A DNA stretch of 47,385 nt from Janibacter melonis (lineage in GTDB: Bacteria > Actinomycetota > Actinomycetes > Actinomycetales > Dermatophilaceae), in contig NZ_JAJBZM010000001.1 in assembly GCF_020567375.1 (NCBI RefSeq), positions 1 through 47,385 on the forward strand. The letters are read 5' to 3'. Position 1 is the first letter of the stretch. Each line of letters opens with the position of its first letter. The position numbers and the translations under genes were made by a program. Shown in pieces: positions 17,943 through 27,108 of this stretch. The notes under the pieces are model-generated. The model was not told the DNA's origin. It saw only the letters and a program-made list of their open reading frames with translations, and searched no databases.

Positions 17943-19766
17943 ATGCTTCGCACCCACCAGGCCGGCACGCTGCGCGCCGAGCACACCGGGACCACCGTCA
18001 CCCTCACCGGATGGGTGGCCCGGCGCCGCGATCACGGCGGCGTCGCCTTCGTCGACCTGCGCGACGCGAGCGGTGTCGTCCAGGTCGTCGCCCGTGACGA
18101 GGTGCTCACCGGCGCGGCGCACGGCCTGCGCGGCGAGTACTGCATCAAGGTCGTCGGCGAGGTCACCCCGCGCGAGCCCAAGGACGTCAACCCCGGCCTG
18201 CCGACCGGTGAGGTCGACGTCGTCGCGAGCACCATCGAGGTCCTCTCGGCCAGCGAGCCCCTGCCCTTCCAGATCGACGAGCGCGTCACCGTCGGCGAGG
18301 AGGCGCGCCTCAAGCACCGCTACCTCGACCTGCGCCGCCCTGGTGCGACCTCCGCCGGCGCCGGTCTGCGCCTGCGCAGCAAGGTCAACGCCGCGGCCCG
18401 CTCGGTCCTCGCCGAGCGCGACTTCGTCGAGATCGAGACCCCGACGCTCACCCGCTCCACGCCCGAGGGCGCCCGCGACTTCCTCGTCCCCGCGCGCCTC
18501 GCGCCCGGCGAGTGGTACGCGCTGCCGCAGAGCCCGCAGCTCTTCAAGCAGCTGCTCATGGTCGCCGGCATGGAGCGGTACTACCAGATCGCGCGCTGCT
18601 ACCGCGACGAGGACTTCCGCGCCGACCGCCAGCCGGAGTTCACCCAGCTCGACATCGAGATGAGCTTCGTCGAGCAGGACGACGTCCTCGAGCTCGGCGA
18701 GGCCGTGGCGAAGGCGGTCTGGGCGACCATCGGGGTCGAGCTGAGCACCCCCTTCGCCCGGATGACCTACGCCGACGCGATGGCGCGCTACGGCAGCGAC
18801 AAGCCCGACCTGCGCTTCGGCCAGGAGCTCACGGACTGCACCGAGTACTTCGCCGGCACGCCCTTCCGGGTCTTCCAGGCCGAGTACGTCGGCGCCGTCG
18901 TCATGCCCGGCGGCGCGAGCCAGCCTCGTCGTCAGTTCGACGCGTGGCAGGAGTGGGCCAAGCAGCGCGGCGCGAAGGGGCTGGCCTACGTCACCGTCGG
19001 CGAGGACGGCGAGCTCGGTGGTCCCGTCGCCAAGAACATCTCCGAGGAGGAGAAGGCCGGTCTCGCGGCGCACGTCGGTGCGGCCCCGGGCGACGCGATC
19101 TTCTTCGGCGCCGGTGCCCCGAAGAGCAGCCGCGCCCTGCTCGGCGCCGCCCGCGTCGAGATCGGCAAGCGCTGCGGACTCATCGACGAGTCGGCGTGGG
19201 CCTTCGTGTGGGTGCTCGACGCGCCCCTCTTCGAGCCCGCGAGCGAGGCCGTGGCCGCCGGTGACGTCGCCGTCGGCGGGGGTGCCTGGACCGCGGTCCA
19301 CCACGCCTTCACCAGCCCGAAGGCGGAGTACCTCGACACCTTCGACACCAACCCCGGTGAGGCGCTCGCCTACGCCTACGACATGGTGTGCAACGGCAAC
19401 GAGATCGGCGGCGGGTCCATCCGTATCCACCGCCGCGACGTCCAGGAGCGCGTCTTCTCCGTCATGGGCCTGGACGCGGAGTCGGCCCAGGAGAAGTTCG
19501 GCTTCCTCCTCGAGGCCTTCAAGTTCGGCGCCCCTCCGCACGGCGGCATCGCCTTCGGGTGGGACCGGATCTGCATGCTGCTCCTCGGGGCCGACTCGAT
19601 CCGCGACGTCATCGCCTTCCCGAAGTCGGGCGGCGGCTACGACCCGCTGACCGACGCGCCCGCCCCGATCACCCCGGAGCAGCGCGCCGAGGCCGGCATC
19701 GACGCCACCCCCGAGAGCGACGAGGCCCCGCTCGGTGCGCCCGAGGTGTCGCCGACGCAGTCGTGA
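17943..19766 (+). CDS. aspS: Aspartyl-tRNA synthetase
   Basis: This class II synthetase has 607 residues. An OB-fold anticodon-binding domain at the N-terminus ([23 protein letters not shown]) is followed by motif 2 ([20 protein letters not shown], near 217-236), the bacterial GAD insertion domain, and motif 3 ([13 protein letters not shown], near 533-545). It charges tRNA-Asp in the cytosol. The ATG at 17943 is chosen because homologues start MLRTH/MLRSH; the longer frame from 17856 would cross the promoter. Whether it also charges tRNA-Asn cannot be judged from this window. The next gene's GTG overlaps its stop. Confidence 0.96.
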   Translation: MLRTHQAGTLRAEHTGTTVTLTGWVARRRDHGGVAFVDLRDASGVVQVVARDEVLTGAAHGLRGEYCIKVVGEVTPREPKDVNPGLPTGEVDVVASTIEVLSASEPLPFQIDERVTVGEEARLKHRYLDLRRPGATSAGAGLRLRSKVNAAARSVLAERDFVEIETPTLTRSTPEGARDFLVPARLAPGEWYALPQSPQLFKQLLMVAGMERYYQIARCYRDEDFRADRQPEFTQLDIEMSFVEQDDVLELGEAVAKAVWATIGVELSTPFARMTYADAMARYGSDKPDLRFGQELTDCTEYFAGTPFRVFQAEYVGAVVMPGGASQPRRQFDAWQEWAKQRGAKGLAYVTVGEDGELGGPVAKNISEEEKAGLAAHVGAAPGDAIFFGAGAPKSSRALLGAARVEIGKRCGLIDESAWAFVWVLDAPLFEPASEAVAAGDVAVGGGAWTAVHHAFTSPKAEYLDTFDTNPGEALAYAYDMVCNGNEIGGGSIRIHRRDVQERVFSVMGLDAESAQEKFGFLLEAFKFGAPPHGGIAFGWDRICMLLLGADSIRDVIAFPKSGGGYDPLTDAPAPITPEQRAEAGIDATPESDEAPLGAPEVSPTQS

Positions 19767-20386
19767 TCTCGGTCCTGCTGTGGGACTGCGACGGGGTCCT
19801 GCAGCACACGGCCCGTGACTGGGGCGCCGCGCTCGACGAGCGCGGCGGCCCCGGTCTGGCCCGCCGGGTCTTCGCGGCAGAGGGTCCGGCCCTGCGCGGG
19901 GAGACCACCCTCGCCGCCGCGCTCGAGATCGCCCTCGTCGAGCACGAGGGCGCGACCGGGTCGCGCCCGGTCGAGGTGCCCGAGCTGCTCGCCATGTGGG
20001 AGAGCGTGGAGCTCGACCCGCAGGCCGTCGAGGTGCTCGAGCAGGTGCGCTCGCGCGGCGTGAGCTGCCACCTGGCGACCAACCAGCAGGACCACCGCGT
20101 GCGCCACATGCGCGAGGTCATGGGGTACGACGCGCTCGTCGACGGCTCCTTCTACTCCTCGCTGCTCGGGGTGGCCAAGCCGGACCCGGTCTTCTTCGAG
20201 CGCGTCCTCGACGCGCTCGGCGTGCCCGCCCACGACGTCGGCTTCGTCGACGACGTCGCGGCGAACGTCGAGGCGGCGGCCGCGCTCGGCATCCGCGCCG
20301 TGCGCCACGACCCCGCGACCGGGGCCGCCGGGCTGCGACGCGACCTCGAGCCCCTCGTGCCGGGGCTGGTCGCGGTGGGAGCATGA
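19763..20386 (+). CDS. HAD-IA family hydrolase
   Basis: This 207-residue HAD phosphatase has motif [11 protein letters not shown] near the N-terminus, motif II in CHLATNQQ, the lysine motif [10 protein letters not shown] and motif [16 protein letters not shown]. The cap is short and helical. The substrate is unknown. The GTG overlaps the aspS stop by 4 nt, so it is co-translated with aspS, although no functional link is evident. Confidence 0.87.
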   Translation: MISVLLWDCDGVLQHTARDWGAALDERGGPGLARRVFAAEGPALRGETTLAAALEIALVEHEGATGSRPVEVPELLAMWESVELDPQAVEVLEQVRSRGVSCHLATNQQDHRVRHMREVMGYDALVDGSFYSSLLGVAKPDPVFFERVLDALGVPAHDVGFVDDVAANVEAAAALGIRAVRHDPATGAAGLRRDLEPLVPGLVAVGA

Positions 20387-20390
20387 GCAG

Positions 20391-21065
20391 GTGGAGATCG
20401 ACCTCGACTTCTGGCGCCAGGCGTGGGCCGAGGGCCGCACGGCCTTCGACCAGCCGCGTCCGAACGACCTGCTCGTCGAGCACCTGCCGGCGCTCGACCT
20501 CGCGCCCGGCTCGCGGGTCCTCGTGCCGCTGTGCGGTCGCAGCGTCGACCTCGACCACCTGCTCGCGGCCGGCCACGAGGTCGTCGGCACCGAGCTGAGC
20601 GAGATCGCCGTCGACTCCTTCTTCGCCACGCGCGGCCTCGAGCCCCGGGTCGAGCAGGTGGGGGAGCGGCAGGTCTACGCGGCGCCCGGGATCACGATCT
20701 ACCAGGGCGACCACTTCGAGCTCACGCCGCACGACGTCGAGGGCGTCGCCGCCGTCTACGACCGGGCCAGCCTCGTCGCGCTGCCCGAGACGCTGCGCGA
20801 CCGGTACGCCGAGCACCTGCGCTCGGTGCTGCCCGCCCCGGTGCCGATGCTCGTCATCACCTTCGAGTACGACGAGGGGTCCTTCGAGGGCCCGCCGCTC
20901 AGCGTGCCCGTCGAGGAGGTCGAGCGGCTCTTCGGCGCGACCCACGACGTCGACGTCCTCGAGCGGGTCGACCTCGCCGCCCGGGGCGGCTCGTCCCGCC
21001 TCGTCGAGGCGGGGGTGCGCGGTGTCGAGGAGGTCGCGACCGCCCTTCGTCCACGGGGAGCCTGA
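20391..21065 (+). CDS. Thiopurine methyltransferase (TPMT) family protein
   Basis: The protein has 224 residues. The N-terminal DFWRQAWAEGRTAFDQPRPNDLL and the S-adenosylmethionine segment SRVLVPLCGRSVDLDHLLAAGH are typical of bacterial TPMT-family enzymes, followed by VVGTELSEIAV and a conserved YDRASLVALPE segment. Bacterial members methylate sulfur, selenium or tellurium compounds, and the natural substrate is often unknown. It starts 5 nt after the preceding stop, so it probably shares the aspS transcript, which ends at the hairpin 21074-21103. Confidence 0.87.
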   Translation: MEIDLDFWRQAWAEGRTAFDQPRPNDLLVEHLPALDLAPGSRVLVPLCGRSVDLDHLLAAGHEVVGTELSEIAVDSFFATRGLEPRVEQVGERQVYAAPGITIYQGDHFELTPHDVEGVAAVYDRASLVALPETLRDRYAEHLRSVLPAPVPMLVITFEYDEGSFEGPPLSVPVEEVERLFGATHDVDVLERVDLAARGGSSRLVEAGVRGVEEVATALRPRGA

Positions 21066-21073
21066 CGCGCGCG

Positions 21074-21103
21074 GGCCCGGCCACCGGGAGCGGTGACCGG
21101 GCC
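21074..21103. terminator. Bidirectional terminator hairpin
   Basis: Bases 21074-21085 pair with 21092-21103 (12 positions, one C:A mismatch) around a 6-nt loop. It lies in the 52-nt gap between the convergent methyltransferase and alpha/beta hydrolase genes, so it can end both transcripts. Confidence 0.75.
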
Positions 21104-21117
21104 TCGTGCGAGTCGCG

Positions 21118-21957
21118 TCAGCGCGAGAGGAAGTCCACGAGGACGCGGTTGAGCTCGTCGGCGTGCGAGACGTTGATGCCGTGCGGCCCACCGCTGATGA
21201 CGTGCAGCTCGCTGTGCGGGATCGCCGCGTGGGTGCGGGCGCCCGAGCCCTCGAAGGGGACGGTGCCGTCGCCGTCGCCGTGGACGACGAGGGTCGGCAC
21301 CGTGACCTTCGGCAGGTCCTCGCGGAAGTCGCTGATGCCGAAGGACTGCATCGCCTCGAGCGCGGCGACCTTGTCGGCCTGCTGGCACAGCGCGATCGCC
21401 TCCTGGCGCTGCTCCTCGGTGACCTTGAGCTCGCCGTCGACCGAGAAGAAGTCGGTGGTGAACTGGTCGAAGAAGGCGTCCTTGTCAGCCGTGAGCGAGG
21501 CGGTCATCTTCGCCGCCTCGGCGGGCTCGAGCGGCCCGTCGGGGTTGCCCGGGGTCTTCATCATCATCGGGGGCACCGCCGCCGCGAAGACGACGCTGCG
21601 CAGCCGCTCCTCGCCGTGATTGGCGACGTAGCGGGCGACCTCGCCGCCGCCCATGGAGAAGCCGACGAGGGTGACGTCACGCAGGTCGAGCTCGACGAGC
21701 AGCGCGTCGAGGTCGCCGGCGAGCGTGTCGTAGTCGTATCCGGTCTTGGGCTTGTCGGACTGCCCGAAGCCGCGGCGGTCGTAGGTGATGACGCGGTACC
21801 CGGCCGAGGTGAGCGCGGGGACCTGCTCCGACCAGGAGGCTCCGGAGAGGGGCCAGCCGTGGATGAGGACGACGGGCCGGCCGGTCCCTCCGGTGTCCTC
21901 GACGTGCACGGAGACGTCGGGGCGGATCGTGCGCTTGTCGACGGTGATGTCGGGCAT
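21118..21957 (-). CDS. Alpha/beta hydrolase, non-haem chloroperoxidase type
   Basis: This 279-residue protein has the alpha/beta hydrolase fold. The oxyanion region is LIHGWPLSG, the nucleophile is S101 in GFSMGGGE, the acidic residue lies in VVHGDGDGTVPFE, and the histidine in SGGPHGINVSHADELN. This set matches cofactor-free haloperoxidases, which are serine hydrolases that can also act as perhydrolases. The physiological substrate is unknown. A good ribosome site (AGGAG at 21964-21969, minus strand) precedes the ATG. The longer open frame (to 22245) is rejected. Confidence 0.88.
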   Translation of the reverse strand: MPDITVDKRTIRPDVSVHVEDTGGTGRPVVLIHGWPLSGASWSEQVPALTSAGYRVITYDRRGFGQSDKPKTGYDYDTLAGDLDALLVELDLRDVTLVGFSMGGGEVARYVANHGEERLRSVVFAAAVPPMMMKTPGNPDGPLEPAEAAKMTASLTADKDAFFDQFTTDFFSVDGELKVTEEQRQEAIALCQQADKVAALEAMQSFGISDFREDLPKVTVPTLVVHGDGDGTVPFEGSGARTHAAIPHSELHVISGGPHGINVSHADELNRVLVDFLSR

Positions 21958-22000
21958 GCAGGTGCTCCTAGGGCAGAGGGTGCGGGGCGGTGCTCTGACG

Positions 22001-22006
22001 ACGCTA
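22001..22006 (-). promoter_or_regulatory. -10 box (TAGCGT) for the alpha/beta hydrolase gene
   Basis: TAGCGT on the minus strand predicts a start near 21994 and a leader of about 37 nt that includes the AGGAG ribosome site. This gene is therefore leadered, unlike many neighbours. Confidence 0.45.
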
Positions 22007-22069
22007 GTTCGGCGCCGGCCTCGCCCCTGGATGGGTGAGGCCCCCTGTCCAGGGTCGCGTCTGCCCAGG

Positions 22070-22831
22070 TCAGGGCCTCGCGCCCGAGGTCCAGGCCGCG
22101 GTCTGCCCGTAGCCGAGATCGGTGTAGAGCTGGCGCGCCACGGCGTTGTCGCTGTAGAGCTCGAGGGTGCACACGGGCGCCTCCGAGAGCCCGAGGCGGG
22201 TGAGCGCGCCGGTGAGCTCGCGACCCAGGCCCTGCCCCCGCGCATCGCCGCGCACGACGATGCCGGTGAGGAGCGGGTGACCGGCTCCGGTGTGCGCGCG
22301 GCAGCCCGCGGCGAGCAGCTCGCCGGCGTCGTCCCGCACCCCGAGCCACCGCTGCCCGGGCCAGGCGAAGGGTCGCCCGTCGGTGCGAGGGTTCTCGCGC
22401 ATGATGAAGTCGGTGATCTCCGCGGCGTGCTCCTCGGGCAGGTCGACCACCTGCACCCTCGGCGCCGGGGGCACCTCGGTGGTGACCATCCACTCCCACT
22501 GCACGAAGTCGCCGAGGTCGCCCCCGAGCCCGGCGACGACCGCCGCGGCCCGCTCGGTCTGGATCGTCACACCGGTGCAGCCCGTGCGGTCGAGCCACCG
22601 GCTCGTCGCCGGGTCGGTCATGACCTCGACGGCGAGCTCGTCGCAGCTCGCGACGAGGTTCATCGCCGTGCCGTGGGCATGGGTCGGCCGCACGAAGGCT
22701 GCCGCCCACCCGGCCGGTGTGCGCACCCCCTTCGCCTCCACGCGCGGGTCGGTGTCCCAGCGCACGTAGGGCAGGTCGTCGGTGAGCGCGAGCAGATCGG
22801 GCTTCGAGCCGATGTCCTGCACCCGGCTCAC
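22070..22831 (-). CDS. GNAT family N-acetyltransferase
   Basis: The protein has 253 residues. The C-terminal half has the GNAT fold: LTGIVVRGDARGQGLGREL carries the acetyl-CoA-binding R/Q-x-x-G-x-G element, and TLELYSDNAVARQLYTDLGY is the usual closing motif. The first 110 residues are a separate, less recognisable domain. The acceptor is unknown. Its GTG overlaps the stop of the upstream MMPL gene (GTGA), so it is translated with that exporter and might modify the exported compound; that link is inferred. Confidence 0.85.
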   Translation of the reverse strand: MSRVQDIGSKPDLLALTDDLPYVRWDTDPRVEAKGVRTPAGWAAAFVRPTHAHGTAMNLVASCDELAVEVMTDPATSRWLDRTGCTGVTIQTERAAAVVAGLGGDLGDFVQWEWMVTTEVPPAPRVQVVDLPEEHAAEITDFIMRENPRTDGRPFAWPGQRWLGVRDDAGELLAAGCRAHTGAGHPLLTGIVVRGDARGQGLGRELTGALTRLGLSEAPVCTLELYSDNAVARQLYTDLGYGQTAAWTSGARP

Positions 22832-25050
22832 TCGGTGATCCCGACGCGCTCGTGCAGGCCCTTCATCCACCGCGGCGCCCACCAGTTCCACTCGCCGAGC
22901 ACCGACATCGTCGCGGGCACGAGGAGCATCCGCACGAGCGTGGCGTCGATGACGATGGCGAGCACGAGGGCGACGCCGGTCTGCTTGACGGCGAGCACCT
23001 GCGCGAGGACGAAGCCGGAGAAGACGACGACCATGAGCAGCGCGGCGCTCGTGATGATGCGCCCGGAGCGCTGCAGGCCCAGCCGCACCGCCTCGTCCGT
23101 CGGGTGCCCCTGCTCGTGCAGCTCGACGACGCGCGAGAGCAGGAAGACCTCGTAGTCCATCGACAGCCCGAAGCCGAAGGCGAGGGCGAGGATCGGGATC
23201 GAGGCCTCCACCCCGCCCGTCGAGCTGAAGCCGAGGAGCCCCTCGAGGTGGCCGTCCTGGAAGACCCACACGAGCGCGCCGAGCGAGGCGCCGAGGGAGA
23301 CGACGTTCATGACGAGCGCCTTGAGCGGCACGACGAGCGAGCCGGTCATGAGGAAGAGGAGCAGGAAGGTCGCGAGCACGACGGTGAGGACCGCGTAGGG
23401 CGCCCGCTCGGCGATGACGTCGGTGAAGTCGTGCAGCCCCGAGGCCTGGCCGCCGATGTGCCCGGCGAAGGGGGGCCGCTCCTCGTGCAGGGCGTCGACG
23501 AGGTCTCGGCTCGCGTCGCCCAGCCCGCCGTCGCCGGTGCGCAGCTCGACGACGCGCACCTGGGTGCCGGAGCCCGCCTCGCCGACGGTCTCGACGACCG
23601 GGTCGGTGACGAGGCCGGGCAGGTCGCTCGCCGCCCCCTTCGCCCACCGGGTGACCTCCGCCTCGGGGGCCGTCGTCACGTAGGTGACGTCGGCGCCGGC
23701 GAGGTCGGGGTAGTCCTCGCGGAAGGTCTCGAAGAAGGTCCGCTCGGGCGCCCCCTTCGGCAGCATCTCCGGGCCCGAGGAGGTGAGGTGCAGGCGCAGG
23801 GCCGGCAGGGCGAGGGTGACGAGGAGGGAGAGGACGACGGCGATGACCGCCCACGGCACCCGCTGGACCCCGCTCGCCAGACGGGAGAAGACACCCTCGT
23901 CTGGAGCCTGCTCGGTGCCGCGGCGCAGGAGGCGGCGCGCGGAGAGCGCGCACAGCGCCGGGATGAGGCTGACGCCGACGAGCAGCGCGAGGACGACGAT
24001 GGAGACGCCGGCGGCGCCGGACGCGCGCATGAAGACGACGGGGAAGAAGAGCAGGCCGGTGAGCGAGATCGCCACCGTGACCGCGGAGAAGATCACGGTC
24101 CGTCCGGCACGGTCGAGGGTGAGCCCGGTGATGTGGGCGACGTCGGCGGGCGTGAGGGTGTCGGCGGGGGCGCCGTCGAGGACCCCGCGCGCCTCCTCGC
24201 GGAAGCGTGAGACGACGAGCAGCCCGTAGTCGATGCACAGACCGAGACCGAGGACGGTGACGATGTTGACGACCGTCGCGTCGAGGTCGATGACGTGGGC
24301 GAAGCCGAAGAGGGTGGCGAGCGCGCCGCCGATCGAGGCGACCGCGCCGAGGATCGGCAGCCCGGCGGCGAGGAAGCCGCCGAAGACGACGACCATGATC
24401 GCGAAGGAGACGGGCAGGGCCAGACCCTCGCCGGTCTTCATGTCCGAGCCGACCTGGCCGATGATCGCGTCGACGAGAGCCTGGACGCTGCCGCGCTGGC
24501 TGTCGGTGGCCCGCGACGCGCTGACGACCTCGTCGAGCTGGGTGCTCACCTCGGCGCGGGCCGTCTCGAGCTCGGCGTCGCCGAGCCCGTCGTCGTAGGT
24601 GACGACCGTCGCGAAGCCGTCGGGGTCGTCGGCCGGGCCGGTGACGAAGGGGGCGGCCGCCGGGTCGCGCGGGCCCTGCTCGAAGACGAAGGGGTTGACG
24701 ACGGAGGCGACGCCGTCGACGTCGGCGATGGCCTGCACCGCGTCGGCGTTGCCGCGGGCGACCTCACGGTCGTCGAGGTCGGCGACGCCCTCGACGAGGA
24801 GGGTGTCGGTCGTGAAGCCGCCCCCGCCCGCGCTGTCGAGGAGGGCGCTCGCCCGGTCGGCCTCGCCGGGGGCGACGATGTCGCCGGAGTGCAGCCGGTC
24901 GAAGAGGCCCTCGCCCGTCACCGCGCCGAGCGCGGTGGCGAAGGAGAGGACGACGAGGACCAGCCAGGTCGTCACGACCGCCCAGGGGCGGCGGCCGGTG
25001 AGGACGCCCCACCGGTAGAGCGCCGAGCGGCGGGTGGGGGTGCGCGTCAC
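22828..25050 (-). CDS. MMPL/RND family membrane exporter
   Basis: The 740-residue protein has the MMPL layout: one N-terminal helix, an extracytoplasmic domain of about 150 residues, a bundle of helices including GLCIDYGLLVVSRFREE, a second loop domain, and a second bundle with LSMDYEVFLLSRVVE. The two (D/S)Y(G/E)LF-VSRxxE segments are hallmarks of MMPL proton-driven lipid or drug exporters. The GTG at 25050 is chosen; a frame extending to 25470 lies over the NUDIX gene. A CACGAT box 6 nt upstream suggests a leaderless mRNA. The substrate is unknown. Confidence 0.92.
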   Translation of the reverse strand: MTRTPTRRSALYRWGVLTGRRPWAVVTTWLVLVVLSFATALGAVTGEGLFDRLHSGDIVAPGEADRASALLDSAGGGGFTTDTLLVEGVADLDDREVARGNADAVQAIADVDGVASVVNPFVFEQGPRDPAAAPFVTGPADDPDGFATVVTYDDGLGDAELETARAEVSTQLDEVVSASRATDSQRGSVQALVDAIIGQVGSDMKTGEGLALPVSFAIMVVVFGGFLAAGLPILGAVASIGGALATLFGFAHVIDLDATVVNIVTVLGLGLCIDYGLLVVSRFREEARGVLDGAPADTLTPADVAHITGLTLDRAGRTVIFSAVTVAISLTGLLFFPVVFMRASGAAGVSIVVLALLVGVSLIPALCALSARRLLRRGTEQAPDEGVFSRLASGVQRVPWAVIAVVLSLLVTLALPALRLHLTSSGPEMLPKGAPERTFFETFREDYPDLAGADVTYVTTAPEAEVTRWAKGAASDLPGLVTDPVVETVGEAGSGTQVRVVELRTGDGGLGDASRDLVDALHEERPPFAGHIGGQASGLHDFTDVIAERAPYAVLTVVLATFLLLFLMTGSLVVPLKALVMNVVSLGASLGALVWVFQDGHLEGLLGFSSTGGVEASIPILALAFGFGLSMDYEVFLLSRVVELHEQGHPTDEAVRLGLQRSGRIITSAALLMVVVFSGFVLAQVLAVKQTGVALVLAIVIDATLVRMLLVPATMSVLGEWNWWAPRWMKGLHERVGITE

Positions 25051-25056
25051 CGGGAC

Positions 25057-25062
25057 ATCGTG
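25057..25062 (-). promoter_or_regulatory. Putative -10 box (CACGAT) for MMPL gene
   Basis: On the minus strand CACGAT ends 6 nt before the GTG at 25050. It keeps A2 and T6 of TANNNT but lacks T1, so it is a weaker match. Confidence 0.35.
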
Positions 25063-25123
25063 CCAGGTGGGCGGGGGTCGCCCGGCGCGGGTGGCTCGGC
25101 GCGGGTGGCTCGGCGCTGGCGGC

Positions 25124-25573
25124 TCAGCGCGGGAGCCGGTCGAGGAAGTCGGTCTGTGCCGCGACGAGGCACTCGCGGGCGGCGTCGAGGTCGAGCCACT
25201 GCGCGGTCTCGACCTCGGGGAAGGACTGGCGTCGACCGGAGCGGGGCGGCCACTCCATCTCGAAGGTCTCGCTCGCGACGAAGGCGAGCTCGGCGCCCGC
25301 CTCGACCGCCCAGACGTGCACCCGCTTGCCGCCGGACTGACGGACCTCGCCGAGGTCGGTGCGGGGACCGGGCGGTGGGTCGACGCCCACCTCCTCGCGG
25401 AACTCGCGCTCGGCGGCGGCCAACGGCTCCTCGTCGGCGTCGTGCTCGCCCTTGACGACGCTCCAGGCACGCTCTCGGCGGGCCCACAGCGGTCCGCCCA
25501 TCCGGGCGACGAAGACGAGCGTGCGCTCGCCGTCGTGACGGTAGGGGAGGAGTCCGGCGCTCGTGCGGGGCAT
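25124..25573 (-). CDS. NUDIX hydrolase (MutT-like, small)
   Basis: This 149-residue enzyme has a perfect NUDIX box: [20 protein letters not shown] followed by VGV (G-x5-E-x7-REFxEExGV) near residues 42-64. The N-terminus ([21 protein letters not shown]) and the [15 protein letters not shown] region resemble bacterial NUDIX proteins acting on nucleoside polyphosphates or diadenosine polyphosphates. The substrate is not known. It is probably transcribed as a leaderless message from a TAGCGT box, divergent from rarA. Confidence 0.88.
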   Translation of the reverse strand: MPRTSAGLLPYRHDGERTLVFVARMGGPLWARRERAWSVVKGEHDADEEPLAAAEREFREEVGVDPPPGPRTDLGEVRQSGGKRVHVWAVEAGAELAFVASETFEMEWPPRSGRRQSFPEVETAQWLDLDAARECLVAAQTDFLDRLPR

Positions 25574-25579
25574 GCGGCG

Positions 25580-25585
25580 ACGCTA
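25580..25585 (-). promoter_or_regulatory. -10 box (TAGCGT) for leaderless NUDIX mRNA
   Basis: On the minus strand TAGCGT ends 6 nt before the ATG at 25573, with the same box and spacing as for the lipoprotein gene at 17773. Confidence 0.55.
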
Positions 25586-25609
25586 CGCCCGAGGTCCGAC
25601 GACGCCAGG

Positions 25610-25655
25610 GCGAAGGGGACGGCCCGCCCGGTGCGAAGGGGACGGCCCGCCCGGG
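25610..25655. repeat. Two 23-bp direct repeats in the NUDIX-rarA divergent region
   Basis: The units 25610-25632 and 25633-25655 are identical at 22 of 23 positions. Each starts GCGAAGGGGACGG, so each holds a CGAAGGGG octamer. The second unit overlaps a perfect palindrome, GACGGCCC (25641-25648) with GGGCCGTC (25653-25660), placed 13 bases before the rarA -10 box. A regulatory site is possible. Confidence 0.7.
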
Positions 25656-25672
25656 CCGTCGGTGCCGGCGGC

Positions 25673-25678
25673 TAGCCT
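25673..25678 (+). promoter_or_regulatory. -10 box (TAGCCT) for leaderless rarA
   Basis: TAGCCT ends 7 nt before the GTG at 25686. Confidence 0.55.
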
Positions 25679-25685
25679 GCGGGAC

Positions 25686-27089
25686 GTGCCAGACGACCTC
25701 TTCGCCGCCGCCGCGGACGACACCGGTGGCCGCAGCGACCTGCGCGCCCCGCTCGCCGTGCGCATGCGGCCGCGCTCCATCGACGAGGTCCGCGGCCAGG
25801 CCGAGGTGCTGCGCCCCGGGTCCCCCCTTCGCCGTCTCATCGAGGGGGCGTCCGGGTCGGCCGGCCCCATCTCCGCGATCCTCTGGGGGCCTCCGGGGAC
25901 GGGCAAGACGACCCTCGCCCACCTCGTCGCGACGGCCGCCGACCGCGACTTCGTCGAGCTGTCCGCGGTGACCGCCGGCGTCAAGGACGTCCGCAAGGTC
26001 ATGGAGGACGCGGCGGTGTCGCGCTCCCTCTACGGGCGGGCGACGGTCCTCTTCCTCGACGAGATCCACCGCTTCACCAAGGCGCAGCAGGACGCGCTGC
26101 TGCCCGGCGTCGAGAACCGCGACGTCATCCTCGTCGCGGCGACGACGGAGAACCCGTCCTTCTCCGTCATCGCGCCGCTGCTCTCGCGCTCGATCCTCGT
26201 CACCCTCGAGTCGCTCACCCGCGAGGAGGTCGCCGAGGTGCTCGACTCAGCGGTGGCCGACGAGCGCGGGCTCGAGGGCGAGTACGTCCTGCAGGACGAC
26301 GCCCGCGACCACCTCGTCGCCGTCGCCGGGGGCGACGCACGCCGCGCCCTGACGAGCCTCGAGGCCGCGGCCGGGGTGGCCCTCGACGACGCCGGGGTGC
26401 GCCTCGACACCTCCACCGCTCTGCCGATCACGCTCGCCCACGTCGAGCAGGCCGTCGCGCGGGCGGCGGTGCGCTACGACCGCACCGGCGACCAGCACTA
26501 CGACGTCGCCTCTGCCTTCATCAAGTCGATGCGCGGATCCGACGTCGACGCCGCGCTGCACTACCTCGCACGCCAGCTCGAGGCCGGCGAGGACCCCCGG
26601 TTCATCGCGCGGCGGGTCGTCATCTCCGCGAGCGAGGACGTCGGTCTCGGCGACCCGACGGCGCTGCAGACCGCCGTCGCCGCGATGCACGCCGTCGCCC
26701 AGATCGGCATGCCCGAGGCGCGCATCATCCTCGCCCAGGCGGTCGTGCACAACGCCCTCGCGCCGAAGTCCAACGCCGCCTACACCGGCATCAACGAGGC
26801 GATCGCCGACGTGCGCGCCGGCAAGGTCGGCGCGGTCCCGCCGCACCTGCGGGGGAGCGGGTACACCCAGGCGTCGGACCGGGCGAAGGGGGCGAGCGGC
26901 GGCCAGAAGGTGGCCGGCTACGTCTACTCGCACGACGAGACCGACGGCGTCGCCACGCAGCAGTACCTGCCCGACGAGCTGCACGCCGAGCTCGCCGACC
27001 GCTCGTACTACCGGCCGACCGACCGGGGATTCGAGGCCCGGTTGCAGGAGCGGTGGAGCTGGCTGCGCGGACGGCTGCGGGGGCGGTAG
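25686..27089 (+). CDS. rarA: Replication-associated recombination protein A (RarA/MgsA AAA+ ATPase)
   Basis: This 467-residue clamp-loader-like AAA+ protein handles stalled replication forks. Walker A is GPPGTGKT (residues 68-75). Walker B is FLDEIHRF with D125-E126, sensor 1 is ATTENPSF, and the C-terminal region has the family segments [25 protein letters not shown] and YKY-like GYVYSHDE. The GTG at 25686 gives the usual start PDDLF and follows a -10 box by 7 nt. It stands near aspS and alaS as in many actinobacteria. Confidence 0.95.
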   Translation: MPDDLFAAAADDTGGRSDLRAPLAVRMRPRSIDEVRGQAEVLRPGSPLRRLIEGASGSAGPISAILWGPPGTGKTTLAHLVATAADRDFVELSAVTAGVKDVRKVMEDAAVSRSLYGRATVLFLDEIHRFTKAQQDALLPGVENRDVILVAATTENPSFSVIAPLLSRSILVTLESLTREEVAEVLDSAVADERGLEGEYVLQDDARDHLVAVAGGDARRALTSLEAAAGVALDDAGVRLDTSTALPITLAHVEQAVARAAVRYDRTGDQHYDVASAFIKSMRGSDVDAALHYLARQLEAGEDPRFIARRVVISASEDVGLGDPTALQTAVAAMHAVAQIGMPEARIILAQAVVHNALAPKSNAAYTGINEAIADVRAGKVGAVPPHLRGSGYTQASDRAKGASGGQKVAGYVYSHDETDGVATQQYLPDELHAELADRSYYRPTDRGFEARLQERWSWLRGRLRGR

Positions 27090-27108
27090 GGCCCCCAGGC
27101 GCCCCGGC

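Noticed and set aside
25051-25470. Longer MMPL protein starting at 25470
   Set aside because: It would run antiparallel through no conserved sequence and overlap the NUDIX gene in another frame; the GTG at 25050 precedes the first membrane helix.
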